The translations under genes were made by a program, and so were the position numbers. Positions 24,560 to 34,769 of a stretch of DNA of 64,000 bases are shown here, piece after piece. The stretch is taken from contig JAJKFL010000004.1 in assembly GCA_021186555.1 (NCBI GenBank), positions 15,147,807 to 15,211,806 of the forward strand, in the 5' to 3' direction. The first letter of the stretch is position 1, and each line of letters opens with the position of its first letter. Under the pieces are notes generated by a model. The model was not told where the DNA came from. It saw only the letters and a program-made list of their open reading frames with translations, and searched no databases. Source of the DNA: Reticulitermes speratus (lineage: Eukaryota; Arthropoda; Insecta; Blattodea; Rhinotermitidae).

Positions 24560-25090
24560 CAAACAGTCACCAACAAATGCACAAACCATAAATATGGTAT
24601 AAATTAGCCTTTTATCATAATTAAAACCCTACACATGTTTCGGCTCGCGAGGAGCCATCATCAGGGGTTACAGTGGTGCTTATCAAATGCTGCGTTGGGT
24701 CTGTTAACGACACTCGTAATGTTACTTCACAGTATGTTTAGGAGATCATAAAACGTTTGTATCATATGTTAAAATCCTGAAATAAAAGTATCGAGTTAAA
24801 AATGGTAAAATTACACAGTCCACTGTTACTTCCAACGTTCAAGGTTTTCACCGCACATCTAGGAGTTTCACTAGACTATACACTGCACTTTGTAAAATCT
24901 GTAGTGGAGCTTGATGAAGATGAGTAATGGATGGAGTGCGTATTGTATGAGTTCATCAGCATTTTGTCTGTCTCGTCGTGATGTATAGTCTTCTTGACGA
25001 CGCGTAACGTAGAATTTAGGAAAAGTGGTGCTGGATACTGGTGTGATGTAGGGTCGAGTCTTGGTGTGTGTTCTCGGTGAAAGTAAACTG
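24560..25090 (-). mobile_element. Penelope-like element terminal fragment (no reverse transcriptase left)
   Basis: A non-coding segment carrying a hammerhead-ribozyme-like motif (24625-24669) of the kind known from terminal repeats of Penelope-like retroelements. It ends at the inverted repeat at 25058-25131. It lies between the FLYWCH ORF and the Tigger relic and is best explained as an insertion. Boundaries are approximate. Confidence 0.5.
24625..24669 (-). ncRNA. hammerhead-ribozyme-like motif
   Basis: Read on the minus strand: stem I AACCC, core CTGATGA, an extra T, stem II GGCTC/GAGCC with loop CTCGC, core GAAA, a tiny stem III (ACA-TG-TGT, counting the last A of the core), cleavage-site A, then stem I strand GGGTT. 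All three helices and both conserved core strings are present. The extra T at the base of stem II departs from the strict consensus. Penelope-like elements are known to carry minimal hammerheads with such short stem III. Activity is untested. Confidence 0.65.
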
Positions 25091-25131
25091 TGTTAACTCA
25101 GTTTAATTTCACCGAGAACACACACCAAGAC
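25058..25131. repeat. 33-bp inverted repeat with 8-bp spacer
   Basis: Arms 25058-25090 and 25099-25131 are reverse complements with one mismatch ('gtcttggtgtgtgttctcgg' and its complement, then 'tgaaagtaaactg'). The spacer is TGTTAACT. It lies at the boundary between the Penelope-like fragment and the Tigger relic. Confidence 0.95.
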
Positions 25132-25181
25132 TGTTGTAACTCCAAAATCATAGCAAATCGAAGCAATGCATATTTTTTCAC

Positions 25182-27028
25182 TTATCGATGCATGTACTCT
25201 TCATAAGTAGTAGAGTCATGAAGGGCCAAACGCTTTCGTGCTGGTGATTTAGAAGAACTTTTTGAAACATCAATAGAAGGAGTACGGCTTTGGGTAGAAG
25301 TTGATGGTCGAGCAGGACTTCCAGTGGATGTTGAGGGTCGAGCAGGAGTTTCAGTAAATGTTGAAGGTCGAGCAGAAGTTTCAGTGGGTGCTGGTCTTTT
25401 TTTTTTTAAATACACGTCTAAAGAGGTTTGCATGCTAGACTGCCTTTTTTCTGTATAAATTTCTGTATAACAGGCATACTCCTTTACAATGCCAGAATTA
25501 ACTTTAGAGCTTCTGTCAAAATCCCTATCATGCTTCTCTAAAAGAGCCATGCCCATTTCAAAATGACGGATAGCTTCAGAAATAATTTTTGTCGTTAGGC
25601 CTTCAGGCTCAGGGATTGATACCTCTTCAGACACATCTTCATCTTCCCTATTCTCTTCAAGTGCCAGAAGATCATCATTGCTTAGAGGCTGAGAATGAGG
25701 CTCCACAAGTTCAGCTACATCTTCTGGCTCGACTTCCAGCTCCAACTGCCTTGCTATTTCTACAGTATTTTTAGTTACCTCTGGGACAGGATTTTCAAAG
25801 CCTTCGAAGTCATCAAGCAACTGTGGGCATAACTTTTTCCAGGGAAATTTCAGTGTTGTTACCTTGATATAATTCCAAGCATCTCGTACAGTCTTGTTGC
25901 CATCCAAGATATTGAAGCCTTTCCAGAAATTTTGTATCACTTGTTGACCACTTCCTTCTTCTGCGTCAATTGCTGTGATGCACTTGGTGAAGGTTCTTTT
26001 TAAGTAATAAAGTTTGAAAGCAGCTATGACACACTGGCCCATTGGCTGCAGAAGTCAGGTCGTATTCGGGGGAAGAAATATTACTCGAACATTAGGGTTC
26101 AGAGCAACTAACGTTCGAGGATGGCCGGGAGCATTGTCTAGAAGGAGAATAATTTTGAATGGAATATTGTTCTCCTTACAGTAACCTTTCACTGATGGTA
26201 CAAGGTAGGTACAAAACCATTCTTGAAAAAGGGAAGCAGTTACCCATGCTTTCTTATTAGATTTCCAAATAACTGGAAGGCTATACTTAGCGTAGTTTTT
26301 CAGAGCTCTAGGGTTTTCCGAATGGTAAATAAGCATAGGCTTTAGCTTAAAGTTACCGGAAGCATTGGCACCTAACAAAAGGGTTAGCCTATCCTTAGCT
26401 GTTTTAAATCCTGGCACAGACGTTTCCTCTTTGCTATGAATGTCCTTGATGGCATTTTCTTCCCGAACATACCAGTCTCATACTCATTAAAAATCTGATC
26501 CTTGGAGTAGCCACCGTCTTCAATAATTTTGGCTAGGTTGCGTGGGAAGCTTTCTGCAGCAACAGTATCTGCAGCTGCTGCCTGACCTTGAATGTTGATG
26601 TATAAGTTAAACCGTCTCTTAAACCTATCGAACCATTCTCTACTAGCACTAAAGTCGGCGTCCTTACCTGCCTCACCCTTCTTAGCCTTCATTTCGTCAA
26701 ATAGGCTTTGGGCCTTATTTTGAATAATACCCTGACTTAATGGAACATGCCGACTAGTCTGATCATGAATCCATATCATTAAAAATCTCTCCATATCTGC
26801 AATTAGGATATCCCTTTTTCTAATCAGAGTACTGGAGTTGCACTTTGCACTTCGTCCAGAATTTTCTTTTTGTTTTTAATCACAGTAACGACAGTAGTGC
26901 ACGCTAAATCTAGCCTACGGCCTATCTCACTGTTTGAAACACCGTCCTCACTAAGTTTAATAATCCCGATCTTTGTATCTAAAGTAATGGCCTTGCGACT
27001 TTTCTTTCCACTTTTATCTGCCAGTATT
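25182..27028 (-). pseudogene. pogo/Tigger transposase, inactivated
   Basis: Read leftward, domains are in the family order. First is a psq/CENP-B-like helix-turn-helix (27028-26823: KSGKKSRKAITLDTKIGI, then SNSEIGRRLDLACTTVV). The Tc5-type DNA-binding helix-turn-helix follows (SQGIIQNKAQSLFDEMKAKK, EWFDRFKRRFNL), and then the DDE catalytic domain (26494-26000), including RLTLLLGANASGNFKLKPM and ILLLDNAPGHP. Last comes an acidic C-terminal region with a tandem 12-residue repeat (ARPSTSTxx, 25280-25390). Breaks: frame changes near 26820 and 26420 and an in-frame stop at 26052-26054. The first catalytic position reads NEYETG (Asp usual before ETG) and the third reads QPMGQC (Asp usual after PM), so two of three catalytic acids are gone. 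Only the DNAPGHP aspartate remains. Similar to domesticated CENP-B-like proteins, but the frame breaks argue for a dead transposon. Confidence 0.88.
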
Positions 27029-27326
27029 ATGTTTTTTTTTAAATTTTAATAACAACAAAAACAGTAAAATAAAAGTTACAATATAAACAGTTTAATAATA
27101 TTCACTTAATCACAGATCTATCACAGAGATGCAAAGCGAAACGTGTTTGTAAGCGAACTGACGACAGCGAAGCCAAGTGGTGGAAGCCGATGCGAGCGGT
27201 AGCGTCATGTAGCTAAGGCGTCGTAACTGAGAAGTAAGCACCTCAAGTTCGGGGCATGGTGGCAATTGAAAAAAGTCGTAAGTACGAAGCGTCGTAAGTG
27301 CGAAATGTCGTAAGTCGCAGTGTCGT

Positions 27327-27360
27327 AAGTCGCAGTGTCGTAAGTCGGAATATGCCTGTA
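27327..27360 (-). mobile_element. terminal inverted repeat of the Tigger element with TA target
   Basis: On the minus strand, TA (27360-27359) is followed by CAGGCATATTCCGACTTACG and then repeated CGACTTACGACACTG units (to about 27280). A TA target and a CAG-initial terminus suit pogo/Tigger. The partner terminus expected near 24.9-25.2 kb is missing, probably lost where the Penelope-like fragment sits. Confidence 0.65.
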
Positions 27361-27424
27361 TATAACATAACGTACAATAAAACAGTATTAAAACTTTCAA
27401 ATTGTTGGACACTTGGCATACCAC

Positions 27425-27650
27425 TCCTCTTGCGATGAAACTCATAAGTGTGCCGTTAACAACTCGGGACGCAACAGATACACATGAAGCAGACCCCCTG
27501 GGACGCAACTGATACAATTCCTTACTAACCGCGGGACGCACTCGTCACGCGTGGGGTCGACAACTCGCGACGCAACTGATACGTACGAAGCAGATACCTT
27601 GGGACGCAACTGATACGCTTTCTTGACCGCGGGACGCAACTCGTACGTCC
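27425..27650 (-). repeat. 'CAGTTGCGTCCC' subterminal array, right side (inverted)
   Basis: On the minus strand the motif 'tatcagttgcgtccc' recurs about six times (for example near 27635, 27610, 27570, 27535, 27505 and 27470), inverted with respect to 23860-24065. Some copies repeat the 'gcgtcccgcggt' form. The open frames on the minus strand here (27110-27639) are translations of the array. Confidence 0.8.
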
Positions 27651-27699
27651 CCGGTGAATTGGCCAGGGCGTGGCGTTGAACACCTACTCCGATTTTCCA

Positions 27700-28270
27700 C
27701 CGTTGTTACGAATGAGTAGAGCTGTACCTCTACTACTCCTCTGTACCTACCGTGGTATGTTACGGACAGACCGTTGCCTGTACCAAAATGTTGAACTCTA
27801 CTTTTTAGTCTAAATGGGATAATTCAGTTCTAAGATTTATTAGTATTTATTTCTGGTAAGAAACTCTTTCTTCCGAAGTCACGTTGCCTGTAACAAATAT
27901 GATTCTTTACAATATCCTTCTTCGCCTTGAACATCTCGTTGTGCTGTATATACTTTAAGGCAGTTATCATTCACCATCAACAAAACTATAGACCATTCAA
28001 AAATACAAAATTAAAATTACAATTCAAACTTAATTTTTATATGGTTGGATTGAAATTTAAATTCTTTCCTGTTACAATATACATATCAATAGAAAATGTT
28101 AAAACCAATGAAATATATGCTAAATCATTGATAAGAAAATAGTGTGGGCATTGAGGGTGGGAAGACTAGTATTTTCTTTCCTGAAGATTTCTTGTTTGTG
28201 TTTGTTTCTTGTTGTCCCCAGAGAAAGTAGTTTGTTTACTACGTGATGTGTGATAATATTTTGGGCATAC
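27700..28270. other. gene-free stretch
   Basis: No recognised coding or repeat content. Confidence 0.5.
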
Positions 28271-28274
28271 CCAT

Positions 28275-28740
28275 TGAGAAATATTTTTAGTTGGTGCATA
28301 ATATTAATGTATTAGTGTTGGACATTCTTCTGTCGTCTCTCTAATAGATACCAGAGTAGTATTATTTATGCTTAAAATCCCATTACGTATTATGCCCTGA
28401 TAATGTTATTTAGAGCTCGTCTTATTGGTCTGGTGTCCATGCAAACAAGCTATTGAGAAGTGGGGATGGGGATTGTAACATAATCTGTGCGACACCATAT
28501 CGTGCTAGTATATGAAAGAATGGTATATGGAAGATGTTTTCGTTGACGGTGTTCTTTTCATTAATTTGTTTTCTTTTTTCATCTCTTTGCAGATGGAATT
28601 CTTTTCGATTTTGTTCATACAACAACATAATACATAATGGAATTTTAAACATAGATAATACCACTCTGATATCTACTAGAGAGACGACACAAGAAGTCCA
28701 GCTCCAATATATGAATATTATATACCAAATAAAACATAGC
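28275..28740. repeat. long imperfect inverted repeat
   Basis: Left arm about 28275-28400 and right arm about 28615-28740, with roughly 80% matching by eye (for example 'gtcgtctctctaatagatac' against the complement of 'gatatctactagagagacga'). The spacer is about 215 bp. The right arm abuts the fold-back element at 28746. Confidence 0.75.
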
Positions 28741-28745
28741 TGGCA

Positions 28746-28985
28746 TCTGCACTTTTCTGGGATATTACGCACCGTTGAGTGGTAGTTCTGTTCCAACGTT
28801 TCGGGACAACCTATCGGTTCCATCTTAAAGGGTCAAGGCTCAAGAAATCTTATGCTTCTTGACCCTTGAAGATGTGATCGATAGGTTGTCCCGAAACGTT
28901 GCTACAATCTACCACTCAACCTGCTTTAATATCCCAGAAGAGGGCAGACCTCTTCTACATCGCGGCGGAAGCCTGAAATCACGCA
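28746..28985 (+). mobile_element. fold-back element (palindromic) with asymmetric tail
   Basis: Arms 28746 to about 28845 and 28850-28949 pair around the centre near 28848. They carry 'ttctgggatatta', 'caacgtttcgggacaaccta' and 'agggtcaag' with their complements. After the right arm comes the one-sided tail 'cgcggcggaagcctgaaatc' (28961-28980). Other members are at 20925, 29954 and 60470. No coding capacity; short frames are arm translations. Confidence 0.85.
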
Positions 28986-29104
28986 TAAAAAACCGCCGTT
29001 ATACGAAGTCCAGAAACATATGAAATTCCATTCCATATTTTGTCAAACAACTGCACGACACGACGAAATTTTCAAATCTAGCAAAACCCCTACAGCCTAC
29101 AAGT

Positions 29105-29866
29105 ACAGTTGAACTCGGTTATAACGACCTCGGTTTGTGCGACACCTGGTATATAGAGTTATACATTCTGTGGTACCAACCAATTCCCCATAAGGCATGT
29201 GTTTTTCTGCCTTGCTTAGTACGACATACATAGAGCATCTACTTGGGATATAACGACATTGCCAGTCATCGTTTCGAATACAATTTTCCAAGAAGTAGAT
29301 TATTTTGAGAATTCTACCATTTCCTCTTCCTTCTACGCTTCCCTCTACGCTTTCAGGTGGCTACATAACTTCTAGGCCTGCACTTAACAGGAGACTATTA
29401 ACACAATAACATAGCCTCAGTGACAGAACAAGAATTATTATTGCGTTTGAATAGAACTGATTGAGAATGAAGCGATTTCGAAAGCCTGAAAGAAGTGACG
29501 TCAATGAGGCGCTGCTTAAGTGTTGTAAGCAACAGAGAAGTCACAATGTAACATTGAGCGGTCCTCTTCTCATGATAGTTTTTGTTGTTCAGAAATTTTA
29601 ATTTTAAGTTAATTTATTTTTTAGCGTAAACCTGTATGGAAATTTAAAATTATAGAAGAGTAATTTTTATCAGTTCTAAATTTCAATTGTAATTTAAATT
29701 TTAAGTAGTTCATAGCGTTAACGTTAAGTAATATGCCTGCAAGTCTGTACTTTTTCTTGAAATTTTTTTCTCCAGTTTTACCATACTTATTGCTTAGAGC
29801 GATACTCGTTTTAACGGCACAATTTATTCGGTCCCTTGGATGACGTTATAACCGAGTTCGACTGTA
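29105..29866 (+). mobile_element. internally deleted pogo/Tigger element
   Basis: Termini match: TACAGTTGAACTCGGTTATA (29104-29123) against the reverse complement of the right end (29847-29866), TACAGTCGAACTCGGTTATA, with TA on both outer sides. At 29497-29574 a short open stretch reads DVNEALLKCCKQQRSHNVTL then SGPLLM, the Tc5-type helix-turn-helix region of Tigger transposases. It therefore derives from an autonomous Tigger but lacks the catalytic domain. It is a different Tigger family from the one at 25-27 kb (different termini). Confidence 0.82.
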
Positions 29867-29953
29867 TTTAAAATGAATACGTTTAATAAATTAAATACAG
29901 ATATTTTTGCCTAGGTGATACATTGTTTTTGCATGGACAACGTGCTCCGTATA

Positions 29954-30180
29954 ATGAAATCTGCGGTCTTCTGGGGTATTACGCAGCGTTGTGTGGTAAT
30001 TGTGTACCGACGTTTCGGGACACGGTCCCATCCTCACGGGTCAAGAGTACTCGGACTCTTGACCCGTGAGGATGGGACCGATATGTTGTCCCGAAACGTC
30101 GGTAAACAATTACCACACGAAGCCGCGTAATACCCCAGAAGACCGCAGATTTCATCAACATCACGGCGGAAGCCTGAAAT
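29954..30180 (+). mobile_element. fold-back element, best-preserved palindrome
   Basis: Arms 29954 to about 30049 and 30056-30155 are near-perfect reverse complements around a small centre 'actcgg' ('atgaaatctgcggtcttctg' pairs with 'cagaagaccgcagatttcat'). The one-sided tail 'tcacggcggaagcctgaaat' (30161-30180) follows. The two opposite-strand short frames here are translations of the same arms. Confidence 0.9.
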
Positions 30181-30194
30181 GAAGGTTACTTCGT

Positions 30195-30390
30195 ATAAAT
30201 TTAAGAAACGCTGTCAACGCAAGTGCTGAAACACTTTTAAGGACACCTTGATAATAAATAGAATATACGAGATACAAAGTTTTGTGCATGGGTAATGTAC
30301 TCAATACAATTTTAACAGACGCTGTCAACGCATATACTTGGACTAGTTCGTTTGAGGACACCCTGATACTAAAAGAAATACACGTAGTTC
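30195..30390. repeat. diverged tandem duplication, ~117-bp period
   Basis: 'acgctgtcaacgcaagt...aggacaccttgataataaa' (30209-30258) recurs as 'acgctgtcaacgcatat...aggacaccctgatactaaa' (30322-30374). Confidence 0.6.
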
Positions 30391-30419
30391 TGTTTATGTA
30401 ACCATATAGCAAACTTTAC

Positions 30420-31489
30420 ATAGGACCAAAATGATGTGAAAATTTCCATTATATCTGACAAAATTGAAGACGAAACGTATGCACTTAGAAATCAATTCTT
30501 CTATAACATTGAATTTCCTGTTTTGCAGCTGATGATATTGCAATAATGCGTAGTATAATTGAATAATTCATTTAGATGCCACGTGGTTGATATGTATTTT
30601 GTAGAAGAAAGTCATGCTTGTTTTAAGTTCTACTGTCACATACAGTTTGATCATCCTACAATAAGCGGTAACGGAGCAGCTCACACACCCTCCCCCCGCA
30701 CAAAACTTCGCCATGATCATACATTTTTTGCAGTAGATTAAGCACTGCAAAATTTAATTATATTTAGTGATATTATGTTACCACATATTATCAGTTTTAA
30801 TAAAAATCTTTCGGTAGACAGAGATGTTTTAAGAGCGAATAGACACACAAACTTCGTAACACTGTCTTTCATTCTCTATAAAATGACGAAAATATGGTTA
30901 TAACTAAGTAGTTTTACTTACAACGAAATACAATTAAACTATTATTTGTTGGTCATAATTCTCAGCTCGATAATTTCGAAACCCATATTCATCAGAAGGG
31001 TCTCGTGGTTTCATAAACAGTTGTTAAGAATCCCATCTAAATAAGGTGGCATACGATACTTTCATCGAATCTTTAGCTCAGGCTTTAACCTCCAGTGCTG
31101 AGAAATTGATTAAATTAAGTCAATGTTTGCATATATTTAATTTGTTAGAACACTATACAGGCTTATATGACAATGTAAAGCCTACTGTCAAAATTTTTGG
31201 CAGAGCCCGCCCTGTGTTTACTCGCCATTTATTTATATCCATCATAGTCTCATTTACGTTACGGTTTAGGTAACCTTATCCTTTTATTGCTGTGTCTGTG
31301 CCGCTATTGATTTGTGTGAATCGTATTATTCCGTGTTAATAACCTTGATTTCCGTAAGCTATAGCTCTGTTCTTGTGTTCCGACATTACGTGTGTGATCG
31401 AGCGTTTATATCTCAGTGGTCAAGTAGTCCAAGCATAGATAAACTATTTGATCCTGAAAATGTGACACTACCATTCTTCGAACGTCGTA
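30420..31489. other. gene-free stretch
   Basis: No protein or element recognised. A frame at 31046-31273 has no known motif. Confidence 0.5.
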
Positions 31490-31494
31490 GCTAT

Positions 31495-31634
31495 TGTTGG
31501 GGAATAACTAAATAACACAAGTGTCAACAACCAACTCTTTATTCTCCTCACAAGCGCTAGTACAACAGGATACAGATGGCGTTGGTGGGGTCCAAAGTCT
31601 GTACACAGATGGCGTCTGCCTTCAATCCTCCACA
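31495..31634 (-). repeat. 3' LTR of the BEL/Pao element
   Basis: On the minus strand it starts TGTGGAGGATTG and ends TATTCCCCAACA, the standard TG...CA ends. The end of pol reads about 13 bases into it (stop at 31622-31624). Confidence 0.95.
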
Positions 31635-33960
31635 TCCTCCCCACCCTGGTCAACCTCCAGGGGGATGACCAGTTGAATTGGCCGAGTGATTTTATATCCA
31701 TTTGGGCGACGGAGAATAACAGTTCTGACCTTTCCGTCTCGTCCCTCGCGCACCTCTTCTATCCGTGCTCTCCTCCACATGTGCCTCGGTGTGTTATCTT
31801 CTTGGAGAAGTACAATATCACCCACTCTGACGTAGGGGTGCTTCTTCTGCCGACGCTTGACTTCGTGGTAGTTCCTTAACTGTAAGAGATACTCTTTTGT
31901 CCATCTGCGCCAAAAGTCCTCCGTAATCTTTTGTTTCTGTCGATATTCTTTGTTCAAGTCTTTCTTCGAACCTGGTTCTGGTCCATGTGGAATAGTTGTT
32001 AATTTGTTGCCGGTCAGAAAGTGAGATGGTGTCAGAGTCTCCCAGTTGTCTCCGTCTTGGACAAGTGGTCTAGAATTGAGGGCGGCTTCAATACTGATCA
32101 GTATGGTGTTTAGTCCTTCCTCGTCTGTCTGCGAGCGTCCTAACACCTTTCTGACGCATCGCTTAGTGGTGCCGACCATCCTTTCCCACCAACCTCCCCA
32201 CCAAGCCGCCCGTGGAGGGATGAATTTCCATGAGACCCCATGGCGTGCTAGATACTTGTGCGTAGGGACGGCTGTAAGATGTGTCCATAGTTCGGCCAGC
32301 TCTCTGTTGGTGGCGTGGAAGGTCTGAGCGTTATCCGTGTAGATGGTGTGCGGGAGACCACGTCTGCCAACGAATCTTTGGAGTGCCATGAGAAACCTGT
32401 CCGCTGTCATGTCAGAGCACAGTTCCAAATGCAAAGATCTGGTCTTCGCGCAAGTGAACAGGGCGATGTAACATTTACTCTGGTTACTCCCCACCCTGGC
32501 ATAAAGGGGTCCTGCGAAGTCGATGCCTGTTACCTCGAATGGTTTGAGGGGCTTAACACGCTCAGCAGGCAATGAAGCCTCAATTTCCTGACCAAAGGGA
32601 CTGTGCGCAATCTTGCATGGAAGGCAGTTATGTAACACCTTCTTGATCGTCTGACGTGCGCGAAGTATCCAAAACTCCGAACGGAGTTCCGATAGTATTA
32701 TACGAACTCCCAAGTTGTGGAGTCGTACATGCGTTTCTAGAATGAGCAATTTAGTGAAGTGATGAGATCCATCTAGCAAAAGTGGGTGTCGTTGCTCCTT
32801 TGTCAGATCGGCAAATTGCAAGCGACCGCCCAAGCGGACAAGGCCGTCTTCCAAAAAGGGGTTAAATCGTGCTATTTTTGATTTGTCAGGTAGTGGCAGG
32901 TTCTTGTTAAGGGCTTCGAAGTCTGCTGGGAAGCATTCTCTCTGCACTAATTGAATCCAGTAAGTGCGTGCACCTGCGAGCTCAGAAGCCTTGAGATCGC
33001 CAGAACTGCTGCCTCTTTGTCGAGAATTCTGTACGAAACGAAAGATCCAAGCAGTGATTCTTAGCAGTTTCCAGTAGGAGCTAAATCTTGAATCGTCTAG
33101 GAGACGTGGTGGAGTTTCGATCTGAAACACGTTTTGAGGCGCCGACCTTTTCTCAGGTAGTGAATCGTCTGCTGTAGATGTCTGGCGTGGCCAGTTTCGT
33201 GGGTGTTGCGAAAGCCACGAAGGTCCATGCCACCACGCACCAAGTGAATCCAACTCGTTCGCTGAGAAACCTCTCGACAAATAATCTGCTGGATTGTCCT
33301 CTCCGGGACAATGCCTCCATTGGCTTGGAGTGGTGTACGTCTGTATTTCTGTGACACGATTACAGACGAAGGTCTTCAATCGATTTGCATTGCTGTGGAT
33401 CCAGCCTAATGCTACCATAGCATCAGTCCATAAGGTTGCCTCAGTAATATTGAAACCTGTTGTCTTGCAAAAGTAATGCAGCAGTCGCGCTCCAACCAGT
33501 GCTGCCAGAAGCTCCAGCCGTGGAAGAGTTACTTTCTTAACAGGCGCTAGTCTGTTCTTACTGCAGACCAAACGGACCATAGTGTTATTGTCTGCGGATG
33601 ATCTGACGTATAGTACAGCGCCGTAAGCTCTCTCAGACGCATCACAAAATATGTGAACTTGAACGTTGCTATTACCTGAAGTCGCAATCCGTCGTGGGAT
33701 GTGTATGCTCGACAGGTGTGGTAAGGTGGATATCCAAGAGTGCCATCGCGCTCCAAGGTCGTGGGGCAAGATCTCGTCCCATCCTATTCCTCTACACCAC
33801 GTGTCCTGGAATAGTAGTTTTCCGATTATGGATGCCGGTGAGAGTAAACCAAGTGGATCATAGAATCTGGCAGTGGCTCCAAGGAGTTGTCTCTTTGTTG
33901 CTGGTCCGTCTAGCAGCTTATCAATGATGTCTCGATGATCCACGGAAAACGTGTCGGACT
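31622..33960 (-). CDS. BEL/Pao pol, C-terminal part: RNase H and integrase
   Basis: An open 773-residue stretch, read leftward. The first half has the RNase H region (HIFCDASERAYGAVLYV, then LPRLELLAALVGARLL, then LWTDAMVALGWI). Next come the integrase zinc region (RLHNLGVRIILSELRSEFWI, LHNCLPCKI), the integrase core (VTGIDFAGPLYA, IYTDNAQTF, WWGGWWERMVGTTKR; acids D, D, E all present) and a basic C-terminal tail with YVRVGDIVLL. These enzymes remove template RNA and insert the cDNA. The frame is intact, but it is cut off from the reverse transcriptase part by a frame change near 33955 that also seems to remove a few residues. Confidence 0.93.
31635..31648 (-). promoter_or_regulatory. polypurine tract
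   Basis: AGGGTGGGGAGGA on the minus strand, directly before the 3' LTR. This is the expected primer site for plus-strand DNA synthesis. Confidence 0.85.
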
Positions 33961-34760
33961 AATACTTGCGTTTCCTTCTTAGTTTCAAGGCCATAGGCAC
34001 TCCAGATGCCTTTCAGTTGTTCAGAGTTTGTTGCCCATTTTGCCATGGGTAGTCTGATTTGTCTCATCATCGCGGTAAGTTCATGAAAGAGTGTAATTGC
34101 CCCATCGTTGTCCTCAGCCCCCGCTGCGAAGTCGTCCATGAACGTGCTACTGTCTACAAGAGCCGCAGAAGTGGGGAACTTGGTCTTGTGCATGTTGGCA
34201 AGTTCCCTCAGCGTCGCTGACAGTAGAAAAGGGCTTGAGGTCAAACCAAATGGGAGTCGTGTGAAACGATACGTCGCTACTTCATCAGTCGTGTTGTAGT
34301 TTCCCTCATTGTCTAATGTTACATGGTACCAAAAGAATCTTGTCAGATCCCTGTCTTTGCTGTCTAAGACCAGCTGCAGAAATGCCTGGTTGATGTCGCC
34401 GATAAGTGCCACTGGGTATAGCCGGAATCGTAGGAGGACTGCAAATATTTCAGGGAGGAGGTTTGGTCCCATTTCCAGCACCTCATTCAGTGAGGGTTCG
34501 TTGTCTTCGTGCGAGGACGCGTCAAATACAATTCTCCATTAGTGTTCCCATGTTTCTCCTTCTTGACTGCTTGGTGAGGCAGGTAAAATGAATCTGGGTT
34601 CTCTTCCGTTAAAGCTATTTCCACTTGCCCCTTCTGGATGTAGTCCAACATCTGAGCATAATAAACCTTCTGCAAAGACCTGTTATTTTGTAATCTCTTC
34701 TGTAACGAAGCAAACCGCTTCTCGGCTGTGCGGCGATTATTGGACAAAATGATGTTCTGT
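33921..34760 (-). pseudogene. BEL/Pao pol, reverse transcriptase part, frameshifted
   Basis: The reverse transcriptase palm is split over two frames. Frame one (34747-34487) has the fingers, including SFYLPHQAVKKEKHGNTN. The frame then changes near 34530, and 34481-33921 gives ALIGDINQAFLQLVLDSKDR, RFTRLPFGLTSSPFLL and FMDDFAAGAED (the xxDD catalytic box). The catalytic residues are present. Frame changes occur near 34770 (against the protease part), 34530 and 33955. Each could be a one-base or short indel; whether real or a sequencing artefact cannot be told here. Confidence 0.85.
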
Positions 34761-34769
34761 TTCTTGGGA

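Noticed and set aside
27110-27639. Minus-strand ORFs with 'YQLRP' repeats as a repeat protein
   Set aside because: They translate the inverted CAGTTGCGTCCC array and the Tigger terminus.
30965-31002. Hammerhead-like 'CTGATGA ... CGAAA' on the minus strand
   Set aside because: The core strings are present but stem II and stem I do not pair; likely a degraded or chance match.
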